A stretch of 19,206 bases of DNA from DASPUH01 sp035622975 (GCA_035622975.1 DASPUH010000101.1:1-19206), one strand, 5' to 3'. Positions 1-7,224 are shown, counted from the stretch's first letter. Made by a program: numbers and translations. Notes: a model not told the origin generated them from the letters alone.

Positions 1-67
1 TGACGCCGCCCTTGAGCATCTGGGCCAGGCCCTTCTTGGTCGCCCAGGTGGAGGTCTCTACGGTCAT
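1..67 (-). CDS. pdxS: Pyridoxal 5'-phosphate synthase lyase subunit PdxS, N-terminal fragment
   Basis: Only the first 22 codons are inside the window, starting from ATG at 67-65 on the minus strand. The stretch KKGLAQMLKGGV (residues 11-22) matches the conserved N-terminus of PdxS, which reads approximately KRGMAEMQKGGVIMDV in the family. PdxS is the synthase half of the PdxS/PdxT complex that makes pyridoxal phosphate from ribose 5-phosphate, glyceraldehyde 3-phosphate and glutamine-derived ammonia. PdxT would be expected beyond the left edge. The gene is divergent from the carboxylase gene at 255 and shares a 187-bp intergenic region with it. Recognition rests on a short but characteristic stretch. 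Confidence 0.8.
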   Translation of the reverse strand, partial: MTVETSTWATKKGLAQMLKGGV

Positions 68-166
68 GGCGGGCAATGGTCCTCTGGTGGCCGCGTGGGT
101 CAGCCGGGTGGATCGGCCGCGGGGTCGTCGCCCGTTCGGACCACCCGGATCGCCCGCGCGCGACCG

Positions 167-172
167 ATTATC
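167..172 (-). promoter_or_regulatory. Candidate -10 element for pdxS
   Basis: On the minus strand this reads GATAAT, five of six matches to TATAAT and the most A/T-rich point of the 187-bp divergent region 68-254. It would give a pdxS leader of about 90 nt. No convincing -35 is seen 16-18 bp upstream. The site lies within the small palindrome CGATTATCG (165-173), so the plus-strand reading GATTAT is an alternative -10. Nothing else recognisable is present in 68-254 apart from the -10 at 243. Confidence 0.3.
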
Positions 173-242
173 GCATGGGCGTGCGCGGCCTCCCTCCGCC
201 TGGGCGGCCGCGCAGATCACCTGCGCGAGCTGAGCCCTCGCC

Positions 243-248
243 TATCAT
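243..248 (+). promoter_or_regulatory. -10 element TATCAT of a leaderless promoter for the carboxylase beta gene
   Basis: TATCAT ends 6 nt before the ATG at 255. Transcription normally begins about 7 nt after a -10, so the first transcribed base would be the A of the start codon. No Shine-Dalgarno sequence is present. The same geometry recurs before several other genes in the window. No good -35 is visible. Confidence 0.45.
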
Positions 249-254
249 CCCGGC

Positions 255-1904
255 ATGGCGGTCCTCACCACGCGCGTCGACCCGACGGGCGCGGAAGCAC
301 GAGCCAATGCCGCGGCCATGCGCCGTCTGGTGGCCGACCTGCGGGCGCGGACGGCGGCCCTGACCGACGCCGGGGCGGCCGGCGACGCGCGCAGCATCGC
401 CCGCCATCGCGAGCGCGGCAAGCTGCCCGTCCGGGAGCGGATCGACCGACTGCTGGACCCGGGCGCGCCGTTCCTGGAGTTGAGCGCCCTGGCCGCCGAG
501 GGCCTCTACGGCGGCGATGCGCCGGGCGCCGGGATCGTCACCGGCATCGGCCGCGTCGGCGGGGTGGAGTGTGTCGTGGTCGCCAACGACGCGACGGTGA
601 AGGGCGGGACCTACTACCCCATGACGGTCAAGAAGCACCTGCGGGCGCAGGAGATCGCGCTCCAGGATCGCCTGCCCTGCCTCTACCTGGTGGACAGCGG
701 GGGGGCCTACCTGCCGCTACAGGACGAGGTCTTCCCCGACCGCGACCACTTCGGCCGCATCTTCTACAACCAGGCCCGCATGTCGGCCGCCGGCATCCCC
801 CAGGTGGCCCTGGTCATGGGCAGCTGCACGGCCGGCGGCGCCTACGTACCGGCCATGAGCGATGAGACCATCATCGTCCGCGGGACCGGCACGATCTTCC
901 TGGGCGGGCCGCCGCTGGTGAAGGCGGCCACCGGCGAGGAGGTCACTGCCGAGGAGCTGGGCGGCTCGGCCGTGCACACCCGCACCAGCGGCGTGGCCGA
1001 CCACGAAGCGATCGACGACGAGCATGCCCTGGCCCTCGCCCGTGAGATCGTGGCCTCCCTGGACTGGCGCAAGCCCGAGCCGCCCTGGGCGCGCGCGGCC
1101 AGCTGCGCGCCCGTCGTCGGGGCGGCGTGCGGCGACGACGGGCCGGCCGACGACCCCTATGGCCTGTACGGCGTCGTGCCGGCGGACCTGCGCACGGGCT
1201 ACGACGTGCGTGAGGTCATCGCCCGGCTCGTGGACGGCTCCGAGTTCCACGAGTTCAAGCCCGAGTACGGCTCGACCCTCGTGTGCGGCTTCGCCCACCT
1301 CGATGGATGGCCGCTGGGCATCCTGGCCAACAACGGCGTCCTGTTCAGCGAATCGGCCCTCAAGGGCGCCCACTTCATCGAGCTGGCCTGCCAGCGGCGG
1401 ATCCCCCTGCTGTTCCTGCAGAACATCACCGGCTTCATGGTCGGGCGCGAGTACGAGGCCGGCGGCATCGCCAAGGACGGCGCGAAGCTCGTCACCGCGG
1501 TTGCTTCGGCGGAGGTCCCCAAGTTCACCGTCCTCATCGGCGGCTCCTTCGGGGCGGGCAACTACGGCATGGCCGGCCGCGCCTACGGCAGCCGCGGCCT
1601 GTGGTCCTGGCCCAACGCGCGCATCAGCGTGATGGGCGGCGCGCAGGCCGCCCGCGTCCTGTCGACCGTGCGCGAGGCGTCGCTGCCCGGCGGGGAGTGG
1701 GCCAGCGAGGCGGAGCGTGACGCGTTCGAGGCGCCCATCCTGGCTGAGTACGAGCGCCAGGGCCACCCGTACTACGCCACGGCGCGCCTGTGGGACGACG
1801 GCGTCATTGACCCGGCCCAGACACGCGACGTCCTCGCCCTCGCGATCTCCGCCGCTCTCAACGCGCCGATCCCCGAGACCCGCTTCGGCGTCTTCCGGAT
1901 GTGA
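255..1904 (+). CDS. mccB: Methylcrotonyl-CoA carboxylase, carboxyltransferase (beta) subunit
   Basis: 549 residues, the usual length for this subunit. It transfers the carboxyl group from carboxybiotin to 3-methylcrotonyl-CoA, giving 3-methylglutaconyl-CoA, in leucine breakdown. Crotonase-fold carboxyltransferase halves are both present. Diagnostic blocks are DSGGAYLP (147-154), VFPDRDHFGRIFYNQARMS (159-177) and MGSCTAGGAYVPAMSDE (188-204), followed in the C-terminal half by FLQNITGFMVGREYEAGG, GGSFGAGNYGMAGRAYG and WPNARISVMGG. These match human MCCC2 and bacterial LiuB much better than propionyl-CoA carboxylase beta. The ATG at 255 was chosen because it lies 7 nt after TATCAT and gives a family-typical N-terminus. 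The hydratase, biotin subunit and lyase of the same pathway lie downstream. Geranyl-CoA carboxylase is a less likely alternative given this context. Confidence 0.93.
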   Translation: MAVLTTRVDPTGAEARANAAAMRRLVADLRARTAALTDAGAAGDARSIARHRERGKLPVRERIDRLLDPGAPFLELSALAAEGLYGGDAPGAGIVTGIGRVGGVECVVVANDATVKGGTYYPMTVKKHLRAQEIALQDRLPCLYLVDSGGAYLPLQDEVFPDRDHFGRIFYNQARMSAAGIPQVALVMGSCTAGGAYVPAMSDETIIVRGTGTIFLGGPPLVKAATGEEVTAEELGGSAVHTRTSGVADHEAIDDEHALALAREIVASLDWRKPEPPWARAASCAPVVGAACGDDGPADDPYGLYGVVPADLRTGYDVREVIARLVDGSEFHEFKPEYGSTLVCGFAHLDGWPLGILANNGVLFSESALKGAHFIELACQRRIPLLFLQNITGFMVGREYEAGGIAKDGAKLVTAVASAEVPKFTVLIGGSFGAGNYGMAGRAYGSRGLWSWPNARISVMGGAQAARVLSTVREASLPGGEWASEAERDAFEAPILAEYERQGHPYYATARLWDDGVIDPAQTRDVLALAISAALNAPIPETRFGVFRM

Positions 1905-1927
1905 CATCCCGCGCTCGGGCGGGCGTG

Positions 1928-1933
1928 TAGCAT
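1928..1933 (+). promoter_or_regulatory. -10 element TAGCAT of a leaderless promoter for the MOSC-GNAT gene
   Basis: TAGCAT ends 6 nt before the ATG at 1940, the same spacing as at 243-248. There is no Shine-Dalgarno sequence, and the 35-bp gap after the carboxylase stop leaves room for a new promoter. No clear -35 is seen. Confidence 0.4.
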
Positions 1934-1939
1934 CGCCGC

Positions 1940-3238
1940 ATGGCCCAGCCGGACGGGACACGCGGACGCGTGCACCAGGTCAACGTCTCCCCGGGTGGCG
2001 TGCCCAAGCGGCCGGTGGCCGAGGCGTGGGTCGACCGCCTGGGGCTCTCGGGCGATGGCCACCACGACGACACCGAGCACGGCGGTCCGCATCGGGCCGT
2101 CTCGCTCTATGCCCTCGAGGCCATCCGGCGCGTGCAGGCCGATGGCCACCCGATCAGCCCCGGATCAGCCGGCGAGAACCTGACCACGACCGGGATCGAG
2201 CTGGCCGCACTCCCCGTGGGCACCCGCCTGGCCATCGGCGAGCGCCTGGTCCTGGAGCTGTCCAAGCCCGACAACCCCTGCAAGACGATCGCCGCCAACT
2301 TCGTCGACGGGCGGTTCGCGCGCATCTCCATCGCCACCCATCCGCTGGACTCGCGGATGTACGCACGCGTGCTCACGGAGGGTCCCGTCCGGCCCGGCGA
2401 CGCGATCAGCGTGCTGGCGCCCGCGGCCGGTTCGCTGGCCCAGCTCCACGGGCTGCTCGACCTGATCGAATCGGTCGAGCAGCACGAGGCCCTCCTCCTG
2501 TGGCGCGGAGCGCGTGCGGCCGGCCACGACGTCCGCATCCTGGACGACGGCGACCTCACCGCCGCGGCCGCGCCCGCCCTGGACCACCCCGCCTTCAATC
2601 GCGGCTACGGCCTCCGCCAGCTGCCGAACATGCTCGACCGACTCACCGCGTTCTATCGCGCGGCGGGGACGAGCGGCTACCTCGTCGCCGCCGACCCGCC
2701 CTGGCCGGGCGCGGTCGGCGAGGCGCCGGGCCAGCTGTTCGCGGCTCACCCGGTGGTGGTGACGGACGAGCCGGCGCCGCCGGGAGTGGCGATCCGGCCT
2801 GCCCGTGACGGCGCCGAGCGGTGGCTGGAGGCCGTCCGGGCCCTCCCGCCGGAGTCCCTCGACCCACCCATGACCGAGGCCGCCCGGCAGGCCTTCGTGG
2901 AGAGCCTGCAGGCCACGATGTCCGGCCACGGGTCCACGTTCTTCCTCGCCATGGCGGGCGAGTCCCCGGTCGGATGGGGCAAGGTCTTCCTGCGGCGCGG
3001 GGTCGCCCTGCTAGGCGCGGCGGAGGTCCTCCCCGCGTGGCGTGGGCGAGGCATCCACCGGGCCCTGATCGCCGCACGGGCGCGCCAGGCTGAGGTGGAC
3101 GGAGCGTCGCACGTCGCGGCGCAGGCGCGCGACGGGTCGGCGGCGGCGCGCAGCCTCGCGGCCATGGGCCTGCGGCCCATCTGGAGCCGCCGCGACTACC
3201 GGTACGTGGTCGAGCCGGTGGCGCAGGCCCCCGCATGA
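1940..3238 (+). CDS. MOSC domain protein fused to a GNAT acetyltransferase
   Basis: 432 residues in two recognisable parts. Residues about 8-160 form a MOSC domain of the YiiM/YuaD kind. They include the GDGHHDDTEHGGPHRAVSLY region (38-57), GSAGENL (75-81) and the conserved cysteine C114 in KPDNPCKTI, the presumed sulfur- or pterin-related active residue. Residues about 282-428 form a GNAT domain with the acetyl-CoA loop EVLPAWRGRGIHRALI (362-377) and a C-terminal region, SLAAMGLRPIWSRRDYRY (405-422), typical of the fold. The middle (about 165-280) is helical-looking and could be a degenerate first GNAT half. The substrate is unknown. MOSC proteins take part in molybdenum-cofactor sulfur chemistry or detoxification of N-hydroxylated compounds. 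The gene overlaps the hydratase start by ATGA, so the two are probably translated together, although no metabolic link to leucine breakdown is evident. Confidence 0.8.
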   Translation: MAQPDGTRGRVHQVNVSPGGVPKRPVAEAWVDRLGLSGDGHHDDTEHGGPHRAVSLYALEAIRRVQADGHPISPGSAGENLTTTGIELAALPVGTRLAIGERLVLELSKPDNPCKTIAANFVDGRFARISIATHPLDSRMYARVLTEGPVRPGDAISVLAPAAGSLAQLHGLLDLIESVEQHEALLLWRGARAAGHDVRILDDGDLTAAAAPALDHPAFNRGYGLRQLPNMLDRLTAFYRAAGTSGYLVAADPPWPGAVGEAPGQLFAAHPVVVTDEPAPPGVAIRPARDGAERWLEAVRALPPESLDPPMTEAARQAFVESLQATMSGHGSTFFLAMAGESPVGWGKVFLRRGVALLGAAEVLPAWRGRGIHRALIAARARQAEVDGASHVAAQARDGSAAARSLAAMGLRPIWSRRDYRYVVEPVAQAPA

Positions 3239-4041
3239 GCGAGCCCCTGCGAGTCCAACGGCAGGGGCGGGGCGACACGGTCGTGCACGTGACGCTCGAG
3301 CGCCCCGAGGTCCACAACGCCCTCGATGGCGGCCTCATCGAGGGGCTCAGGCGCGCCTTCGGGCGGCTGGCCGGGGAACCCCCCGACCGTCTGCGCGCCG
3401 TCGTGCTGGCCGGCGATGGCCCGTCCTTCTGCGCTGGCGCCGACATCGAGTGGATGCGTGCCAGCCTGGAGCTGAGCCGGGAGGCCAACGAGGCCGACGC
3501 GATGGCCCTCGCCGAGATGCTCGATGCCATCGACCACTGCCCGGTGCCCGTGATCGCCCGGGTCCACGGCGCGGCCCTTGGCGGCGGCATGGGCCTGTGC
3601 GCGGTGAGCGACCTGGTCATCGCCGAGGCCGGCGCACGGTTCGGCTTCACCGAGACGCGCCTGGGGCTGCTGCCGGCGGTGATCAGCCCGTTCGTGCTCG
3701 CCAAGATCGGCGAGAGCCACGCGCGGGCGCTGTTCCCCGGCGGGCGCCGCTTCGACGCGACGCGGGCCCTGCGCATCGGGCTGGTGCACGAGGTCGTCGA
3801 AGGGACGGAGGCGCTGGACGCGGCCGTGGACACTGCCCTGGCCGACATCCTCGCCGCCGGCCCCACAGCCGTCCGCGCCGCCAAGGCGATCGTGCGAGAG
3901 GTGCGCGGCCTGCCGCACGAGGCCACCCGCTGGCATACCGCGCGGCGCATCGCGACACAACGGACGAGCACCGAGGGCCAGGAGGGGCTGCGTGCCTTCC
4001 TCGAACGCCGCCCTCCCGCGTGGCAGGACGAGGGCATCTGA
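3235..4041 (+). CDS. liuC: Methylglutaconyl-CoA hydratase (enoyl-CoA hydratase family)
   Basis: 268 residues, crotonase family. It should hydrate 3-methylglutaconyl-CoA to 3-hydroxy-3-methylglutaryl-CoA, the step between the carboxylase and the lyase encoded around it. The oxyanion-hole segments are CAGADIEWM (66-74) and HGAALGGGMGL (111-121). The catalytic acid is E140 in FTETRLGLLPAVISPFV. Where classical enoyl-CoA hydratases carry a second glutamate, this protein has a glycine (GGGMGL), as LiuC-type proteins do. The LPAVISPFVLAKIGE block is also LiuC-like rather than generic. The start ATG at 3235 overlaps the MOSC-GNAT stop by four bases. A general short-chain enoyl-CoA hydratase is the main alternative, made less likely by the motif and the neighbours. 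Confidence 0.88.
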   Translation: MSEPLRVQRQGRGDTVVHVTLERPEVHNALDGGLIEGLRRAFGRLAGEPPDRLRAVVLAGDGPSFCAGADIEWMRASLELSREANEADAMALAEMLDAIDHCPVPVIARVHGAALGGGMGLCAVSDLVIAEAGARFGFTETRLGLLPAVISPFVLAKIGESHARALFPGGRRFDATRALRIGLVHEVVEGTEALDAAVDTALADILAAGPTAVRAAKAIVREVRGLPHEATRWHTARRIATQRTSTEGQEGLRAFLERRPPAWQDEGI

Positions 4042-4100
4042 CGCCAGGGCCGGCTCGGGCCTGATCCAGGCGTTCCGCTGCGCCCGGCCCGGGGCTGACC

Positions 4101-4129
4101 TTGACGCGACATGCGACGAACGCGACATT
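4101..4129 (+). promoter_or_regulatory. Promoter of the HTH-biotin carboxylase gene (-35 TTGACG, 17-bp spacer, -10 GACATT)
   Basis: TTGACG at 4101-4106 is five of six matches to the -35 consensus. After a 17-bp spacer, GACATT lies at 4124-4129. The -10 ends 6 nt before the ATG at 4136, so the mRNA would be leaderless. This is the only promoter in the window with both elements at the right spacing. It supports the upstream ATG as the true start, and so inclusion of the HTH in the protein. Confidence 0.55.
4104..4128 (+). repeat. 9-bp direct repeat ACGCGACAT, candidate operator
   Basis: ACGCGACAT occurs exactly at 4104-4112 and 4120-4128, 16 bp apart start to start. A third GCGAC copy lies between them at 4113-4117. 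The first copy overlaps the -35 and the second overlaps the -10 of the promoter. Bound protein would therefore block RNA polymerase. MerR/excisionase-type and BldC-like proteins are known to bind head-to-tail repeats, and the gene just downstream begins with such a domain. Confidence 0.55.
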
Positions 4130-4135
4130 GGCGAG

Positions 4136-6193
4136 ATGACGGACCTGGACCACGGCGAGCTCCTTGGCCCGGGCGAGGCGGCGCGGCGCCTGGGTGTGAC
4201 GACGCGCACGGTGCAGCGCTGGCTGCGCACGGGACGCCTCCCGGCCGTGCAGGTGGGGGCTCGTCTGAAGGTGCCGGCCGATGCCGTACCCGTTGCCTCA
4301 GGGGCAGCCCGCCTGCGCCGCCCCGTCGTCGGTCCCGCCCGCCGCCCCATCCGGCGCCTCTTGGTGGCCAACCGGGGCGAGCTGGTGGCGCGCATCGCTC
4401 GCACGTGCCACAGGCTGGGCATCGCCTGCTGTGCGCTGGTCACGGACGACCAGCGGGAGACCTGGTGGTCGCGGCAGGCGGATGAGCGTGTCCCGCTGGC
4501 CACGACGTACCTGGATGGCCAGGCCGTCATCCGGGCGGCCATCGACGCGGGCGCCGACGCCATCCACCCGGGGTATGGCTTCCTGGCCGAGCAGGCCCAC
4601 TTCGCGGCGGCCGTGATCGCGGCCGGCCTCACCTGGGTCGGGCCGCCGCCCGAGGCGATGCGCGCGCTCGGTGACAAGGCCCAGGCACGGCAACGGGCGA
4701 CAGCGGCCCGCCTCCCCGTGCTGGCCGGCTACGACGGCCCTGACCAGACCGATCGACGCCTGGCCCGCGCTGCGGCGGCCATCGGCTGGCCCGTGCTGGT
4801 CAAGCCCAGTGCCGGGGGAGGCGGCCTGGGCATGCACGTCGTGCGGGCGCGCCACGGGCTGCAGGATGCGCTGGACCAGGCACGCCGCGAGGCCCGGGCG
4901 GCCTTCGGCGACGACCGCCTGGTGCTGGAGCGCTACGTGGAGCAGCCGCGCCACGTCGAGGTCCAGCTGCTGGGCGACGCCTATGGCACCGCCATCCACG
5001 TCGGGGAGCGCGACTGTTCGCTCCAGCGGCGCCATCAGAAGGTGCTGGAGGAGGCACCGGCGCCCGGCGTGACGAGGGCGCTGCGCGAGCGCATGGGGAC
5101 GGCCGCCGTGGCGCTCGCCCGGTCGGCCGGGTACGTCGGCGTGGGCACGGTCGAGTTCCTGGTCGACGCGGAGGGCGCCTTCACCTTCATGGAGCTCAAC
5201 GCCCGGCTCCAGGTGGAGCATCCGGTCACCGAGGCCGTGACCGGGATCGACCTCGTGGAGGCCCAGCTGCGGCTGGCGGCCGGCGAGCCGCTCTGGCTGC
5301 GCCAGGCGGACGTCCGGCTCCGTGGCCATGCGGTGGAAGCGCGCCTCTACGCCGAGGACCCATGGGCCGGGTTCGCCCCCGCCAGTGGCGGCCTAGTGGA
5401 GGTGGTTTGGCCACCATCATCGAGCGACCTTCGCGTCGACGCGGGGGTCGGGTCGGGTGACGTCATCGGCACGCGCTACGACCCGCTGCTGGCCAAGATC
5501 ATCGCCTCGGCGACGACGCGCTCGGCCGCTTTGCACCGGCTGGACGAAGCCCTCGCAACGACGACCACCCTCGGCGTCACGACCAACCGGGACTTCCTGC
5601 GCGCCGCCTTGACGTGGCCGGAGGTCAGCCGGGGCCGCGTCACGACGGACACCCTCGAGGCGCGCTGGCCTGCGGGACCCGAGGCGCTCCCGGGCGCCGC
5701 CTGGGAGTGGGCGGCGGCCGCCCTGGCCGAGGCACCGCAAGACCAGGCGGCGGCGCCACCTCCCGGCTTCCGCCTCAACGGCCCGCGCCGCCTCGCGGTC
5801 GCCATCGGCGATGACGTCCGTGTCGTGCCGGTCGCGCCGACCCGCGGCCGGCCACGTCGTCACGCCAGGCGGCCCGATGGGTCGGTCGTCCTGGACCTCG
5901 ACGGGCGGGCGGTCACAGCGCGGCTGGCTCCCCCGCCGTCGGTCGGCGACGCCGTCCGGCATGCCACGCCGGGGGCCGGCGGCGACGTCGTCCGCGCGCC
6001 ACTCGCAGGCATCATCGGCACGGTACGGGTCGCCGCGGGCGAGGTCGTCGCAGCCGGCCAGGTCCTGCTGACCCTGGAGGCGATGAAGATGGAGCACCCC
6101 GTCCGCGCCATCGCCGACGGCCTGGTCGCCCGTCTGCACGTCCGCGCCGGCCAGGCCGTGCAGCGCGGGGACGCGCTCGTCGAACTAACCTGA
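4136..6193 (+). CDS. mccA: Methylcrotonyl-CoA carboxylase biotin subunit with N-terminal helix-turn-helix domain
   Basis: 685 residues. Residues about 10-52 are an excisionase/MerR-type HTH: GPGEAARRLGVTTRTVQRWL (11-30), then RTGRLPAVQVGARLKVP. A short proline/arginine linker leads into a complete biotin carboxylase from LLVANRGELVARI (75-87). It contains the ATP-grasp glycine loop PSAGGGGLGMHV (224-235), GERDCSLQRRHQKVLEEAP (290-308) and NARLQVEHPVTE (355-366). A BCCP domain closes the protein, with the biotin-accepting lysine K651 in LEAMKMEHP. The enzyme carboxylates its own biotin with ATP and bicarbonate and feeds the beta subunit encoded at 255. The ATG at 4136 follows a well-formed promoter. 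A GTG at 4271 would give an ordinary enzyme without the HTH but has no promoter or well-spaced ribosome site. No frameshift is needed: HTH and enzyme share one frame. The fusion is unusual, and the regulatory role is inferred. Confidence 0.9.
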   Translation: MTDLDHGELLGPGEAARRLGVTTRTVQRWLRTGRLPAVQVGARLKVPADAVPVASGAARLRRPVVGPARRPIRRLLVANRGELVARIARTCHRLGIACCALVTDDQRETWWSRQADERVPLATTYLDGQAVIRAAIDAGADAIHPGYGFLAEQAHFAAAVIAAGLTWVGPPPEAMRALGDKAQARQRATAARLPVLAGYDGPDQTDRRLARAAAAIGWPVLVKPSAGGGGLGMHVVRARHGLQDALDQARREARAAFGDDRLVLERYVEQPRHVEVQLLGDAYGTAIHVGERDCSLQRRHQKVLEEAPAPGVTRALRERMGTAAVALARSAGYVGVGTVEFLVDAEGAFTFMELNARLQVEHPVTEAVTGIDLVEAQLRLAAGEPLWLRQADVRLRGHAVEARLYAEDPWAGFAPASGGLVEVVWPPSSSDLRVDAGVGSGDVIGTRYDPLLAKIIASATTRSAALHRLDEALATTTTLGVTTNRDFLRAALTWPEVSRGRVTTDTLEARWPAGPEALPGAAWEWAAAALAEAPQDQAAAPPPGFRLNGPRRLAVAIGDDVRVVPVAPTRGRPRRHARRPDGSVVLDLDGRAVTARLAPPPSVGDAVRHATPGAGGDVVRAPLAGIIGTVRVAAGEVVAAGQVLLTLEAMKMEHPVRAIADGLVARLHVRAGQAVQRGDALVELT
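6186..6191 (+). promoter_or_regulatory. Possible internal -10 (TAACCT) before the HMG-CoA lyase gene
   Basis: TAACCT ends 7 nt before the ATG at 6199, the leaderless spacing seen elsewhere in the window. It overlaps the end of the biotin-subunit gene, has no -35 and could be chance, since the genes are only 5 bp apart and can be cotranscribed. Confidence 0.2.
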
Positions 6194-6198
6194 CCCCG

Positions 6199-7140
6199 AT
6201 GGCCCTCCCCGACCGCGTTCGTCTCTACGAAGTGGGCCCCCGCGACGGGCTGCAGAACGAGTCGGTCGCGGTGGCGACCGACGCCAAGCAGCGCTTCATC
6301 CAGCTGCTCGTGGCCGCCGGCCTCCAGGAGATCGAGGCGACCAGCTTCGTCTCGCCGAGGGCCATCCCCCAGCTCGCCGACGCCGACACGCTCCTGCCGG
6401 CCCTCCCGTCGACCGGACCGGCCGGTGCGGTGCGCTATCCAGTGCTCGTGGCGAACGAGCGGGGCCTGACCAGAGCCGAGGCGGCCGGGGCACGTGCCAT
6501 GGCGGTATTCACCGCTGCCAGCGACGCCTTCACCAGGGCCAACATCGGCCTGTCCGTGGCCGCCTCGCTGGCCGCGTTCAGGCCCCTGGTGACGCGGGCC
6601 CGGACCCTGGGCTGGTGGACGCGCGGCTACGTGTCGACCGCCTTCGGCTGTCCCTTCAGCGGCCGTGTCGATCCGGCCCGCGTGGTGGGCGTGGCGATGG
6701 CGCTCACGGAGCTCGGCGTGGACGAGGTCTGCCTGGGCGATACGATCGGAGTGGGGGTCCCGAGCCAGGTCCACGAGCTGACCGGCCGGGCCGTCGCCGC
6801 CGGCCTGCCTGTGGCCCACCTCGCGTACCACTTCCACGACACGCGAGGCACGGCCCTGGCCAACGTCGTGGCCGGGCTCGAGGACGGCGTGACCTGCTTC
6901 GACGCCTCGACCGGCGGGACCGGCGGTTGCCCGTACGCCCCTGGGGCAGCGGGCAACCTGGCCACGGAAGACCTCGTGTACCTGCTGGACGGCCTGGGCA
7001 TCGAGCACGGCGTGCGGCTGGCGGGCATCCTGGAGGCGGCCCGCGCCATCACCGGCGCGCTCGGGCGTGCGGTCGCCTCCAAGGTGGGCCAGGCGGGCGG
7101 CTGGGATCCGGCCACCGGCCGGGCGACCGGCCGGGCCTGA
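6199..7140 (+). CDS. mvaB: Hydroxymethylglutaryl-CoA lyase
   Basis: 313 residues, a TIM-barrel member of the DRE-TIM metallolyase family. It cleaves 3-hydroxy-3-methylglutaryl-CoA to acetoacetate and acetyl-CoA, the last step of leucine breakdown. All signature residues are present: EVGPRDGLQNE (11-21) with the catalytic R15 and D16, metal-binding histidines H211 and H213 in YHFHDT, the active-site loop GGTGGCPYAPGAAGN with C244, and N253. The start lies 5 bp after the biotin-subunit stop, so it is almost certainly in the same transcript. The C-terminus ends in a Gly/Arg/Ala-rich tail encoded by GGCCGG-type repeats that run into a hairpin. Confidence 0.95.
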   Translation: MALPDRVRLYEVGPRDGLQNESVAVATDAKQRFIQLLVAAGLQEIEATSFVSPRAIPQLADADTLLPALPSTGPAGAVRYPVLVANERGLTRAEAAGARAMAVFTAASDAFTRANIGLSVAASLAAFRPLVTRARTLGWWTRGYVSTAFGCPFSGRVDPARVVGVAMALTELGVDEVCLGDTIGVGVPSQVHELTGRAVAAGLPVAHLAYHFHDTRGTALANVVAGLEDGVTCFDASTGGTGGCPYAPGAAGNLATEDLVYLLDGLGIEHGVRLAGILEAARAITGALGRAVASKVGQAGGWDPATGRATGRA

Positions 7141-7148
7141 CCCGGCCG
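7128..7148 (+). terminator. GC hairpin at the end of the leucine-degradation block
   Basis: CGGCCGGG (7128-7135) pairs perfectly with CCCGGCCG (7141-7148) around a 5-nt loop that contains the lyase stop codon. An extra direct copy of ACCGGCCGGGC upstream (7114-7124 and 7126-7136) offers an alternative left arm. No T-run follows, so this would be a hairpin-only or weak terminator. In such GC-rich DNA a perfect 8-bp stem also has some chance of being fortuitous. Confidence 0.3.
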
Positions 7149-7175
7149 TGCTCACCCCCGCACGCGGCGCTTGGT

Positions 7176-7181
7176 TATGAT
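7176..7181 (+). promoter_or_regulatory. -10 element TATGAT upstream of the HNH gene
   Basis: TATGAT matches the -10 consensus at five of six positions in an unusually A/T-rich patch (7171-7181). It ends 7 nt before an ATG at 7189 and 42 nt before the HNH start at 7224. It probably begins a new transcript for the HNH-CCA-TPR-galE run. The -35 region is weak. Confidence 0.45.
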
Positions 7182-7188
7182 GCGCCCG

Positions 7189-7224
7189 ATGCGCGGCCGA
7201 GTCCCGGCCGGCCTCAGGGAGTGA
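7189..7224 (+). CDS. Possible 11-residue leaderless leader peptide before the HNH gene
   Basis: ATG at 7189 lies 8 nt after the last base of TATGAT, the same spacing seen at other leaderless starts here. It opens a frame reading MRGRVPAGLRE and stops with TGA at 7222-7224. That TGA shares its A with the ATG of the HNH gene (TGATG), the junction used between several gene pairs in this window. Ribosomes could load at the mRNA 5' end, translate the short peptide and restart at the HNH gene. The AGGGAG just before the HNH ATG is too close for normal use but could help re-initiation. The evidence is positional only, and the peptide may have no function of its own. Confidence 0.3.
   Translation: MRGRVPAGLRE

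Noticed and set aside
4045..4061. Imperfect palindrome AGGGCCGGCTCGGGCCT after the hydratase stop
   Set aside because: Only six of seven stem pairs, a 3-nt loop and no T-run. Too weak in this base composition to call a terminator or operator.
2643..4112. Antisense open frame of 489 codons opposite the MOSC-GNAT and hydratase genes
   Set aside because: Low-complexity basic translation with no motifs; it is a shadow of well-supported plus-strand genes.
3992..4135. Upstream extension of the biotin carboxylase frame to ATG 3992
   Set aside because: It lies within the end of the hydratase gene and upstream of the -35/-10, and the added residues show no domain. ATG 4136 follows the promoter directly.
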